Positions 7,902 through 16,109 of a stretch of 64,000 nucleotides of DNA are shown one piece after another. Every line of letters starts with the position of its first letter. The first letter of the stretch is position 1. The translations under genes and the position numbers were made by a program. The notes beneath the pieces were generated by a model. That model saw nothing but the letters and a program-made list of their open reading frames with translations. It was not told the DNA's origin and made no database searches. The stretch comes from Clostridium sp. UBA699 (GTDB lineage Bacteria; Bacillota; Clostridia; Clostridiales; Clostridiaceae): NCBI GenBank assembly GCA_002298915.1, contig DBML01000011.1:1-64000 (forward strand). The letters run 5' to 3'.

Positions 7902-8984
7902 TTACTCTACAGGAAAATTTCCTTTTTTCCAGGCGATCATGCCGCCCTCGAGGACCAGGACTTTCCCGAAGCCCGCCTTTGTCAGTATCTGGGCTCCCGT
8001 TGCAGCCCTCACTCCGGAGCGGCAGATGACGACTATGGTCTTATCCCTGTACTGCTCAAGCTCCGCCAGCCTTTTCTCCAGTGTCCCTATGGGAATGTGC
8101 ACTATGCCCTTTATGTGCCCGAGCATGTCCGTCAGCTCATATTTTTCCCTGACGTCCAGGAGTACTACCTCGTCAGGCTTTTCGGACAGGAGGCTGTTGA
8201 CCTCGTCTGCGCCCGAATACCTGACCTTGATGCTGTGAACGCTTTCGTCCACAGTCCTCACCACCTGGCAGGCCTTCGTGTCCTCAGGGATGTAGGCTGC
8301 CGACGGGTCGGTCGCGCAGCTGTAGTTTGCCTTGAGGACATCCTTCATCCATTCGGCAGGCCCCATTCCGACGCTCCCGATATACTCCGCGAACTCCTTC
8401 CTGGTCCTTTTCTGGAGGTGAGGGTTGCTCTTGCGCTGCTTGCCCAGTGTAGACGGCTTCCTGTCCTCGTATTCGTGAGCCGGGTAAACGACCAGGCTGT
8501 CCGGGAGGTCCTCCAGCTTCTTCAGGCTTTCCCAGTGTTCGGTCACGTCACCTCCAGGCAGGTCGTCCCTTCCCCCTCCGGCGTCGTCGAGGAAGAGGAA
8601 GTCCCCCGTCAGTATGATGTCCTTCAGTATTACCGATACTGAATCCTTGGTATGCCCCGGGGTGTGCATGAACCTGAAGCCTATCCCGTTCATGACAAGT
8701 ATGTCCCCGTCCTTGACCCTTATCGTGACGCATTGTGCAGGGGCGTCTTCATGCATCACGTATTCGCAGCCGGTCGCCTCCTTAAGCGCGGCGCCTGCTG
8801 AGATGTGGTCGGCATGGGTGTGGGTGTCTAGGACATGCGTAAGCTTAAGCCCCCTTTCCTTGAGCAGCCCGAGGTAATAGTTCAGGTGTTCAAGGCTCGG
8901 GTCCACCAGTACAACCCTTTCATCACCCTCGTTTCCCACAAGGTAGGTCCTGCAGTAGTGCGGGTTTATCTGTTCGAATAGCAT
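7902..8984 (-). CDS. MBL-fold persulfide dioxygenase-like protein with C-terminal rhodanese domain
   Basis: About 360 residues. The N-terminal metallo-beta-lactamase domain has the THTHADHISAG metal motif and a later TPGHTKDS motif typical of ETHE1-like persulfide dioxygenases. The C-terminal rhodanese domain has the active-site loop VVICRSGVRAATG, so the catalytic Cys is present. The family oxidises glutathione or protein persulfides to sulfite, or transfers the sulfane sulfur, in the cytoplasm; compare CstB of staphylococci, which is longer. Start ATG 8984 is chosen because AAGGAGAG lies just upstream; an in-frame ATG at 9011 lacks a site. It lies 23 bp downstream of ligD, probably in the same transcript. 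Confidence 0.85.
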   Translation of the reverse strand: MLFEQINPHYCRTYLVGNEGDERVVLVDPSLEHLNYYLGLLKERGLKLTHVLDTHTHADHISAGAALKEATGCEYVMHEDAPAQCVTIRVKDGDILVMNGIGFRFMHTPGHTKDSVSVILKDIILTGDFLFLDDAGGGRDDLPGGDVTEHWESLKKLEDLPDSLVVYPAHEYEDRKPSTLGKQRKSNPHLQKRTRKEFAEYIGSVGMGPAEWMKDVLKANYSCATDPSAAYIPEDTKACQVVRTVDESVHSIKVRYSGADEVNSLLSEKPDEVVLLDVREKYELTDMLGHIKGIVHIPIGTLEKRLAELEQYRDKTIVVICRSGVRAATGAQILTKAGFGKVLVLEGGMIAWKKGNFPVE

Positions 8985-9007
8985 AAAAAATCTCTCCTTC
9001 CCTCTAA

Positions 9008-11356
9008 TCAAGGCAGTTCCAGCTTTCTCCTGCTTTCCCTGCTTATCGTCTGCTTTGTACTGAAGTAGTCCGCCCAGGGGTCGTCAAAGGATTCAAGCCG
9101 CACCCTCGCGCTGGCAATGTTCCAGTGGTTTCCTCCAGTGAGCTCGTCCAGCTCCTCCCAGGCGCAGGGCATCGAAACCCCGATTCCTGGCCGGGCTCGG
9201 GCGGAGAAAGCCTCCACCGTCGTAGCTCCCCGGTTGTTGCGGATGTAGTCGACGAATATCCTGCCCTGCCGGTTGCTCGGTCCGCTCACCGCCGTGAACA
9301 GGCCCGGTATAACCTTTGCCAGATGCTCGGAGACGGCCTTGGAGAACTCCTTCACCGACTCCCAGCCGTCCCTCGGCTTCAGCGGCACCACGATGTGCAG
9401 CCCCTTGCCCCCGCTCGTCTTGAGGAAGCTCGCAAGCCCCAGCTCCTCCAGGAGCGTGCGCACCAGGGCCACCGCTTCTGTCACCCTTGTCCAGGCTATC
9501 CCTTCTCCGGGATCAAGGTCGAAAACCATCCTGTCAGGCTTTTCTATATCCGCTGCCGTGGCGTTCCAGGTGTGGAACTCGACGACGTTCATCTGAGCAG
9601 CCCCCAGGAGCGCCTCGAGTGTGCCTATCTCGAGCAGGGGCGGGTGGGAGAGGTCGAACTCCGGGCTGAGCTGCTTTATCCCCGGGATCGCAAGCGTCTC
9701 GTCGTGCTTCTGGAAAAACATCTCCCCGTCGAGTCCCGAGGGAGCCCTGAGGAACGATACGGGCCTGCCCTTGAGGTAGGGAAGCATAGCTTTTGAGGCC
9801 AGCATGTAGTAGTCGACCAGGTCTATCTTCCTGAACCCGGTGCTTGCATCTATGATCCTGTCCGGGTTGCTGATCGCTGTGCCCGGCCTCTCCCTTACGG
9901 CTTCCGCTCCGGTCTTGTCGCTTCTGAGGCCGTGGAAAACCGCCTGCCTCACAAGGCCGTCCTTCGTCCATTCCGCGAAGGAAACCTCGGCTGCAAGCAC
10001 CGGGGAGACCCAGTGCGCCCCATCCTCCGCTGTCATCGCCGGGAAGCTGCCCTTCGAAGCCTCGAGTTCAGACAGCTTCTCCTTAAGCATTGCGGAAGTC
10101 TTCCTGTCGAACCCGGTTCCAGCCTTGCCTGCGTACTTGAGCTTCCCGCCGGCCTCGCGGACCCCCAGCAGCAGCGCGCCTATATCCGCCTGACCCCTTT
10201 TCGAGTCCGTGTAGCCCAGGACTGCGAATTCCTGCCTCCTCCTGCATTTCACCTTGATCCAGTCCGCAGACCTCTCCGACCTGTAGTGCGAATCCTTCCG
10301 CTTTCCTATGAGACCCTCCATCCCCAGCCCGCAGGCGCTCAGGAGTATGTCCCTGCCCTGAGGCCCTAAATCCTCGCTCAAGCGTATGCTGCCTGAGGAG
10401 GTTTCCTTTATTATGCCATCGAGCAGGGCCCTCCTGTCTGAGAGCTTCACTCCCCTCATGTCATAGCCGGAAAAGAAGGGCACGTCGAAAACGTAGTATA
10501 TTACCCCGGTCGCCTCTCCCTTTTCGAAAGCGTTCTGAAGGGCTCCGAAGTCAGGAAGCCCGCTCTTTCCAAGCACGGCTATCTCCCCGTCAAGCCATCC
10601 GGAGGGTATCCCCAGCTCCCCGACCTCAGAGGCCAGACCTCCGAGCCTGTCCGTCCATTCTTTGCCATTCCTCGTGAAAAGCCTTACGCCTCCGCTGTCG
10701 ATCCTGGCGAGTATGCGGTAGCCGTCGAACTTGATTTCGTAGCTCCATTCGCCGTATTCAGGAACCCTCTCCACGAGTGTAGCCAGCATCGGAGAGAGGA
10801 ATTCCGGCATGTCCGCCCTTTTTGCCCCCTCGGGCATCCCCGTTTCTGCGGAATCCTCTTCTGCGAAGCGGTCCTTCTCCTTTATGAGGAGCCACTCGGT
10901 CTTCTTGTTTTCCCTGCCGCGCATCCTCACCAGGGCCCAGCCTCCGCTAAGCTTCTCTCCCTTCAGGAGGAACTTCAGGCTTCCCTTTTCCATGCCTGCA
11001 GCAGGGTCCTCAAGAGGCTCCCAGGTTCCCCTGTCCCATATCTCGACCTCGCCCGCCCCGTACTGGCCCTGCGGGATCTCCCCTTCGAAGCCGGCGTACT
11101 CCAGCGGGTGGTCCTCGACCTGGACAGCAAGCCTTTTCTGCCCTGGGTCCATGCTCGGCCCCTTAGGGACTGCCCAGCTCTTGAGCACTCCGTCTAGCTC
11201 CAGGCGGAAGTCGTAGTGCAAAGCCCTCGCCGTGTGCTTCTGGACGACGAATATGCGGTCTACCCCGTCGGCCGACGGGCTGCCTGAAGGCTCTGGCGAA
11301 CGGCTGAAGTCCCTCTTTTCCCTGTAGTCGGCAAGCTGATCTTTATTAGAGTTCAT
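9008..11356 (-). CDS. ligD: ATP-dependent DNA ligase D, phosphoesterase-ligase-polymerase
   Basis: A 782-residue NHEJ enzyme. An N-terminal phosphoesterase module (FVVQKHTARALHYDFRLELDG, about 35-160) is followed by the ligase domain with nucleotidyl Lys in YEIKFDGYR (K209) and DGEIAVL, then a C-terminal AEP-type primase/polymerase with metal-binding DLDPGEG (D613, D615) and IFVDYIRN. This phosphoesterase-ligase-polymerase order is like Pseudomonas LigD; mycobacterial LigD starts with the polymerase. All three catalytic modules look intact. The gene follows ku by 27 bp. Together they repair double-strand breaks by ligating ends bound by Ku. NHEJ genes are uncommon in Clostridia, which fits a possible transfer or a spore-repair role; that part is inference. 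Confidence 0.96.
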   Translation of the reverse strand: MNSNKDQLADYREKRDFSRSPEPSGSPSADGVDRIFVVQKHTARALHYDFRLELDGVLKSWAVPKGPSMDPGQKRLAVQVEDHPLEYAGFEGEIPQGQYGAGEVEIWDRGTWEPLEDPAAGMEKGSLKFLLKGEKLSGGWALVRMRGRENKKTEWLLIKEKDRFAEEDSAETGMPEGAKRADMPEFLSPMLATLVERVPEYGEWSYEIKFDGYRILARIDSGGVRLFTRNGKEWTDRLGGLASEVGELGIPSGWLDGEIAVLGKSGLPDFGALQNAFEKGEATGVIYYVFDVPFFSGYDMRGVKLSDRRALLDGIIKETSSGSIRLSEDLGPQGRDILLSACGLGMEGLIGKRKDSHYRSERSADWIKVKCRRRQEFAVLGYTDSKRGQADIGALLLGVREAGGKLKYAGKAGTGFDRKTSAMLKEKLSELEASKGSFPAMTAEDGAHWVSPVLAAEVSFAEWTKDGLVRQAVFHGLRSDKTGAEAVRERPGTAISNPDRIIDASTGFRKIDLVDYYMLASKAMLPYLKGRPVSFLRAPSGLDGEMFFQKHDETLAIPGIKQLSPEFDLSHPPLLEIGTLEALLGAAQMNVVEFHTWNATAADIEKPDRMVFDLDPGEGIAWTRVTEAVALVRTLLEELGLASFLKTSGGKGLHIVVPLKPRDGWESVKEFSKAVSEHLAKVIPGLFTAVSGPSNRQGRIFVDYIRNNRGATTVEAFSARARPGIGVSMPCAWEELDELTGGNHWNIASARVRLESFDDPWADYFSTKQTISRESRRKLELP

Positions 11357-11383
11357 TGAGTGCCTTCCCCCTTTCGGCCCGCT

Positions 11384-12208
11384 TTACAGGGCAGACTTTT
11401 TTTGCTTGGCTGCAGGCTTTTTGTGAAGGCTCTTCCTGAGCAGCTCCGTGAAGTCGATGACCTCCCCGCCTGCCTCCTCCTCGAGCCCCTTCTCAAGGAC
11501 GGATTCTATCTGACCATTTTTAACCTTTTCCTCCACCAGGGCCATAACCTTGTCGGTGAAAGAGTCCTTCATTTTCTCGGGCTCGAAGTGCGCAGCCATG
11601 GATTCTACAAGCTGCTCCGCCATCTTCATCTCCTTCTCGGTTATCCCGACCTCTTCGGCTTCCGGAAGCTGAAGGCTATCGAGTGAGCGAATCTGGTGCT
11701 CCCATCGCAGCAGGTAGAGGACCAGCGCCTTGTCTTCGGTCATTATGGCCGCAATGTGCTGCTTGCTGTGCAAGACTATCCTTGCTATGCCTATCTTGTC
11801 AGCCTTGCTGAGCGTCTCCCTTAGCAGCGCATAGGCTTTTTCGGCGCTCTTGCCCGGCGCCAGGTAGTAGGGCTTCTCATAGAACTCCGGCCTTATCTCC
11901 GAGGCGGAGACGAAAGCTTCAAGCTCGATGGTCTGGGTGCTCCTGACTAGCGCGTTCTTTATCTCGTCGTCTGTGAGTATGACGTACCTGTCCTTCTCAT
12001 AGGCTATTCCCCTGACGATGTTCTCCTTGTCTATCTCCTCGCCGGTGTTCTTGTTGATCCTCTTGTAGCCCACGGGATCCATCGTCCTCTTGTCTATCCA
12101 GTCAAAATCAAGGCCAGCCTCAGTCGTCGCAGAGACGAGACCTACAGGTATGTTCACCAGGCCGAAGCTTATCGCTCCGTTCCATATGGTCCGAGCATTC
12201 GTTGACAT
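11384..12208 (-). CDS. ku: Ku protein, NHEJ DNA-end binding
   Basis: The 274-residue protein starts with the typical bacterial Ku opening (ARTIWNGAISFGLVNIPVGL) and contains YKRINKNTGEEIDKENIVRG and EFYEKPYYLAPGKSAEKAYA, then RIVLHSKQHIAAI. The lysine-rich tail (KKPAAKQKKSAL) is the usual C-terminal extension. Bacterial Ku is a homodimeric ring that binds DNA ends and recruits LigD. An AAAGGGG site precedes the ATG. The gene heads the ku-ligD-dioxygenase run and has an extended -10 promoter about 50 bp upstream. No sporulation-sigma signature was identified. Confidence 0.96.
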   Translation of the reverse strand: MSTNARTIWNGAISFGLVNIPVGLVSATTEAGLDFDWIDKRTMDPVGYKRINKNTGEEIDKENIVRGIAYEKDRYVILTDDEIKNALVRSTQTIELEAFVSASEIRPEFYEKPYYLAPGKSAEKAYALLRETLSKADKIGIARIVLHSKQHIAAIMTEDKALVLYLLRWEHQIRSLDSLQLPEAEEVGITEKEMKMAEQLVESMAAHFEPEKMKDSFTDKVMALVEEKVKNGQIESVLEKGLEEEAGGEVIDFTELLRKSLHKKPAAKQKKSAL

Positions 12209-12258
12209 ATTTTACACCCCTTTCAGGAAACGCATTATTTGCAGAATATTTTGACTAA

Positions 12259-12267
12259 ATTATACCA
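12259..12267 (-). promoter_or_regulatory. Extended -10 promoter candidate upstream of ku
   Basis: On the minus strand TGGTATAAT is present (TATAAT at 12259-12264) about 50 bp before the ku start. No good -35 is seen at 16-18 bp, as is usual for extended -10 promoters. Confidence 0.5.
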
Positions 12268-12300
12268 CAAAAAATAAAAGCCGGGCAATCATGCCCGGAA
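12268..12300 (-). terminator. Terminator after the PAS-GGDEF gene
   Basis: The minus strand shows CCGGGCATGATTGCCCGG (7-bp GC-rich stem, about 12281-12298) followed by CTTTTATTTTTTG. It separates the diguanylate cyclase transcript from ku. Confidence 0.85.
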
Positions 12301-12316
12301 CTGTCCGCATTTCCTG

Positions 12317-13261
12317 TCATTCTATTGTTATTGTGAGGCCCCTGCTCGTTATCATGTTCTTCCCCCTCCACTTCGAAAGGTAGAGGTTTGAATCGGCTTC
12401 CTCCAGTATGGAGTCGACGTCTGAGGCCCGGTCGTCTCCGGCTAGAACCTCTGAGATGCCCGCGCTGAAGGTCGGCCTTATCCTGAGCTCTCTCCAGCAG
12501 GCATCCTGGAATGCCTTTGATATCCTCTGGAGGGCCTTTATGAGCATGCCGGTAGTTCCGCCCATGAATATTATCATGAACTCCTCACCCCCGAAGCGCC
12601 CGAGTATATCGTGCTTCCTTGTGTTCTCCATTGCTGCGCTGCAGAAGAGGTTGATAACCTTGTCGCCAGCCATGTGGCCGTAGCTGTCGTTGATGCTCTT
12701 GAAGTTGTCGAAATCGATCATCGCCACACTGAATTCTTTTCCAGCCTCTGTGAGGCTCTTCAAAGTGTTCATGAGCGCGTACTTGTTGGTCGTGCCTGTC
12801 GCAAGGTCCAGCGAGAGCCTGTAGTTGAGCAGCTCCTCGTATTCCTTCTGCATGGTTATGTCCGCAAAGGACACAATGGCAAAACGGTCCCCGACCTCCT
12901 CTATCCGCGAAGCGCTGACCTTGAACCATTTCTTCTGCTCCTGCCCCTCGATGACGAACTTGTGCCCCATCACTGTGTCCGGCACGCTTATGCCGTCCTT
13001 CAGGACCTTTGTCAAGGTGCTCCTCATGCTGCATTCCGCGCACTCGCCGCAGGTGCCGCAGGCCTTCCCGTTTTCACTCACCACCGTGCAGTTGAAGAGG
13101 TTCCCGAACAGCTTGCCCTCGGCAGCCTTTGGTGTGAGCTTGAACATGTTGAAAATATAGTTGTTTGCATCCCTTATGGTCGTGTCGCTGTTGACGAGGA
13201 CAAGTCCGACCGGAGAGTTCTCAAAAACAGCCTGGAACATTTTCTGCGATTGCTCTGACAT
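12317..13261 (-). CDS. PAS-GGDEF diguanylate cyclase
   Basis: A 314-residue soluble protein. An N-terminal PAS domain (about 6-135) contains a cysteine cluster, CGTCGECAECSMR, of the sort found in many PAS sensor proteins. The C-terminal GGDEF domain has the intact active site GRFGGEEF and an inhibitory RxxD site (RKHD) five residues upstream. It is predicted to make c-di-GMP from two GTP with product inhibition. GAGGGG lies upstream of the ATG. It is apparently a single-gene transcript ending at the hairpin at 12268-12300. The nearby PAS-GGDEF-HD-GYP protein could oppose or add to its output. Confidence 0.9.
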   Translation of the reverse strand: MSEQSQKMFQAVFENSPVGLVLVNSDTTIRDANNYIFNMFKLTPKAAEGKLFGNLFNCTVVSENGKACGTCGECAECSMRSTLTKVLKDGISVPDTVMGHKFVIEGQEQKKWFKVSASRIEEVGDRFAIVSFADITMQKEYEELLNYRLSLDLATGTTNKYALMNTLKSLTEAGKEFSVAMIDFDNFKSINDSYGHMAGDKVINLFCSAAMENTRKHDILGRFGGEEFMIIFMGGTTGMLIKALQRISKAFQDACWRELRIRPTFSAGISEVLAGDDRASDVDSILEEADSNLYLSKWRGKNMITSRGLTITIE

Positions 13262-13382
13262 ACTTCCATACCCCTCAATATATAAATATTTATATTATAT
13301 CTAAAAAATGGAATAAAGTACAGCTATATAAGGTTCGCGATGAAAGGAATCGTACGGAGCTGCCGTGAAGCGCATAAGCAAA

Positions 13383-13416
13383 CGGCTGGGGACTTCTGAT
13401 GAAGGCTCCAGCCGCT
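13383..13416 (-). terminator. Hairpin after the aromatic-acid-exporter-family gene
   Basis: A 10-bp stem (AAGCGGCTGG paired with CCAGCCGTTT, one G-U) lies just beyond the stop at 13423 on the minus strand. The following bases (GCTTATGCGC) are not T-rich, so the terminator call is moderate. Confidence 0.5.
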
Positions 13417-13422
13417 TGTGTA

Positions 13423-14403
13423 TCATCCCTTAAGCTTCAGGTTCTTTCCTGCGATGTTTTTCATGAACTCGTATTTGATCATGAGGAACAGCTCAAGGTC
13501 GTTAAGGAACTGGAAGAGCATCGCCCTGTTCTCGAACTCCTCCCTTGTCGCTGGGAGTTCCATCTTCCTGAACTCGTCCCTCAGCGCCTCAAGCTCCATG
13601 AGGAGGTTTTCGCAGGTGTTCTGCTCATAGAAGTCTCCTGCGACTTTCTCCGTGAAATCCGCGACCATGATAGTCTGTTCGTAGGCTATGAAGAAGCGCC
13701 TGAAGCTGTCCTTCATCCTTTTGAGCGTCTTGAACTGCTGCCTCCTCATCTCAGTGTACTCCACGTAGTAGCTCATGTCGGAGATAAGGTAATTATTCAG
13801 GTTCCTGTATGCGTTTGTCTTGGTGGTCCTCAGCCTTTCCTCGAGCTCCCCGAACAGCTGGTCCTCGCTGAAGGAGCTGTCGTTGCCCCTCAGGGCTGCA
13901 GCCATCCTGAGCAGGATGTTCCTCATGCTCTCTTCAATCAGCTTCTGGTCCTCCTTTATCCTGTTCTCTATGCTCGGCATGTACAGGTTGAGCAGCAGCG
14001 CTATGCTGACGCCGATCGCCATCAGCCCAAGCTCGTTCAGAATGAGCGGGAAAGACGTGTTCTTCTCCACAAGGAGGTGCGTGACTATGACGGAGCTCAC
14101 CACTATGCCCTGCTCGAGGTTGAACTTAACCGCAAGCGGGATGAACGCCAGGAGGAACGCGCCGAAAACCGCCGGCAGGAAGCCCAGGAGGTTGAAGAAT
14201 ATTCCCGCCAGGGCCAATGCCATGAGGCAGGCAGCCATCCTCTGGAGGGCTATCTGGATCGATTCCCTCTTGGTGCTCTGTATGCTCAGCATGGCTATTA
14301 TCCCAGCAGCAACGGCGTACTTGAGACCGAGCCAGGATGCCAGCATAATCGCTGCCGTGACCCCAAGTCCTGTTTTTATAGTCCTCGTCCCGATTATTTG
14401 CAT
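13423..14403 (-). CDS. Aromatic acid exporter family 1 (DUF939, YqjA-like) membrane protein
   Basis: The 326-residue protein has an N-terminal bundle of about five to six hydrophobic helices (residues 10-150), starting with the family opening IGTRTIKTGLGVTAAIMLASWLG, followed by a long charged helical cytoplasmic domain of about 180 residues. This is the architecture of the PF06081/ArAE family, related to fusaric-acid and aromatic-acid exporters. The transported substrate is unknown. An AAAGG...GGGG site precedes the ATG. It is bounded by hairpins on both sides and so is probably monocistronic. Confidence 0.75.
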   Translation of the reverse strand: MQIIGTRTIKTGLGVTAAIMLASWLGLKYAVAAGIIAMLSIQSTKRESIQIALQRMAACLMALALAGIFFNLLGFLPAVFGAFLLAFIPLAVKFNLEQGIVVSSVIVTHLLVEKNTSFPLILNELGLMAIGVSIALLLNLYMPSIENRIKEDQKLIEESMRNILLRMAAALRGNDSSFSEDQLFGELEERLRTTKTNAYRNLNNYLISDMSYYVEYTEMRRQQFKTLKRMKDSFRRFFIAYEQTIMVADFTEKVAGDFYEQNTCENLLMELEALRDEFRKMELPATREEFENRAMLFQFLNDLELFLMIKYEFMKNIAGKNLKLKG

Positions 14404-14460
14404 ATTTGCCCCAACCTTTCATGAATCGATACTATTTCATACAATTATAACACTAAACAA

Positions 14461-14495
14461 AGAACCGCCATACAAGCGGTTCCCTCTTTTTTAAC
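14461..14495. terminator. Hairpin terminator after the duplicated-beta-domain gene
   Basis: A 7-bp inverted repeat (GAACCGC at 14462-14468, GCGGTTC at 14476-14482) has CCCTCTTTTTT on the plus side and TTTGTTTAG on the minus side. It lies just after the minus-strand stop at 14519. Almost the same hairpin recurs at 16079-16101. Confidence 0.7.
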
Positions 14496-14518
14496 AAGCT
14501 CGACCTAGTTGATTCGTC

Positions 14519-16036
14519 CTATTGAATCTGTGTTACATGATACCTCAGCAGATAGCTTGCATCATCTAATTCAAACAGCTGTGACTGCTGGCCTACCCCT
14601 GCAGAAGATGTTGTGACAAGCACATAGCCTAGGTGGTCATCATCATCACAAGGATTTGTTCCATCCTGATCATAAAGATCTAAGCGAACAGTACCTCTGA
14701 ACTGGATTGGCGTCACACCCGTCAGTATTTCCGTTTGTCCGTCGTTAATTGAGTGAGGCCCCCATACGATGTTATTGTTTGCCCTAAGATAAGTTTCGTC
14801 AGGCCCTGTCCAGTCTTCAGTCGCATAGCATGTCAATGAATCAAGGAACAGCTGATATGTGTTCAGAGGAAGCTCCTCTCCTGTATTAATGTCGTATTCC
14901 GAAACCCTGTAAACGAGGGTATAATTCGCACCGTCAGCAGTAAAACTAACAGCTCTGTCCCCTTCTCCAGCCAAACCGCCAGGTATGTTATATGACCCCA
15001 AAAGATCATCTTCATCCAATGACAGATTAGCTATATAGAGATTAATTGCTGCTCCTGAATCCCTGTCATACAGCTCAACTCGAGCGACATCTGTGAATTC
15101 GATTGGCGGGACGTTTGCGAGGTTCTCTACCCCGCCTTCATTCATGCTTATCGGTCCCCATACCCGCTCACCGTTAACGCGCAAATAGGCGCTGTCTGAT
15201 CCTGAATAATCTTCTGTTTCATTGCATATCAGGCTGACAAGCTGGAGCCTGTACAAATGAGCTGGGTGGGGACGTATGTCAGTATCAAATTCCCTCAAGC
15301 AGTAATAACATCCATTGTAACCCTGGTTCAAGGCAGAGAATACTGAATTGAACTCAACTCTGCGTGCCGTGCTAATTTGCGATGCGTACGCACATACCGG
15401 GGAGTGCAGTTCAAGGGTCACTCTATTGCCAATGTATGTTACACTGAAACATGTTTGCGGTATCAGATCCTCTTCTCCCCAGTCAATTCCTTCGAATTCT
15501 CCTATTGTCTCCCTATACGCTGCTGGAAAACCAAGATACGCCAAAATAGAATTTATCCCGGCAGCGCAGTTTTCATCAGTAATATCGTATTCAACAACAT
15601 TACCCATCTCATAACGTTCCTTGAAATTGAATATCATTTCCATGATAGCATTCATGAGTTCTTCGTAGTTTGAGAAATTCATAGTTGATGCTTCGGGTGA
15701 AATAAGATTCCTCTGAAGATCCAAATCAGGGCTCAGAGGATCTGTATTTGCCTCACTGACTGTTTCATTGATGGCCCATAAATCAGTCTCTGAATTGAAA
15801 TAAAAAACAATATTCCCATCCCCATCTCTTCCGATCCCAGCCGTTGTGAAATAAATGTATTGTCCCTGATCATTCATCTCCCTGCGGTAACCGATGTTCC
15901 ATTGTTGCCATCGATGCGTTACTCGTCTTGCTTCAGCCTCATCCCGGTATACAAAGATAAAAAAGTGGTGATTTCCCGCAGCTCCGCTAGCCATGTCTCG
16001 GCAAGACCAGTATACTCCCGGGGTGGTCCAGTCCAT
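14519..16036 (-). CDS. Uncharacterised protein with N-terminal protease-like region and two C2-like beta repeats
   Basis: I do not recognise this 505-residue protein. The N-terminal ~240 residues include GNHHFFIFVYRDE near residue 20 and ENCAAGINSILAYLGFP near residue 165. A His segment followed by an Asn-Cys helix is reminiscent of circularly permuted papain-like folds, but that is only a guess. The C-terminal half is a tandem repeat of ~115 residues (about 265-390 and 395-505). Both copies contain a YLR-N...VWGP-S motif, then V-LYD-D and a D-rich loop before LG, suggesting calcium-binding C2-like sandwiches. No signal peptide or membrane helix is visible. GAGGAGGA precedes the ATG. Its upstream neighbour is a large secreted peptidoglycan-binding protein, which suggests a surface or envelope role. 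Confidence 0.55.
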   Translation of the reverse strand: MDWTTPGVYWSCRDMASGAAGNHHFFIFVYRDEAEARRVTHRWQQWNIGYRREMNDQGQYIYFTTAGIGRDGDGNIVFYFNSETDLWAINETVSEANTDPLSPDLDLQRNLISPEASTMNFSNYEELMNAIMEMIFNFKERYEMGNVVEYDITDENCAAGINSILAYLGFPAAYRETIGEFEGIDWGEEDLIPQTCFSVTYIGNRVTLELHSPVCAYASQISTARRVEFNSVFSALNQGYNGCYYCLREFDTDIRPHPAHLYRLQLVSLICNETEDYSGSDSAYLRVNGERVWGPISMNEGGVENLANVPPIEFTDVARVELYDRDSGAAINLYIANLSLDEDDLLGSYNIPGGLAGEGDRAVSFTADGANYTLVYRVSEYDINTGEELPLNTYQLFLDSLTCYATEDWTGPDETYLRANNNIVWGPHSINDGQTEILTGVTPIQFRGTVRLDLYDQDGTNPCDDDDHLGYVLVTTSSAGVGQQSQLFELDDASYLLRYHVTQIQ

Positions 16037-16078
16037 AAAACATTCCTCCTCAACTCATTTTTACTGAAGACTGTATGA

Positions 16079-16101
16079 GGAACCGCCATTCCAGCGGTTC
16101 C
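16079..16101. terminator. Hairpin between the two envelope-related genes
   Basis: An 8-bp perfect stem (GGAACCGC at 16079-16086, GCGGTTCC at 16094-16101) lies between the stop at 16110 and the start at 16036. It is nearly identical to the hairpin at 14461. There is no T tract on the minus side, so it may only attenuate transcription. Confidence 0.5.
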
Positions 16102-16109
16102 TCCTGACT

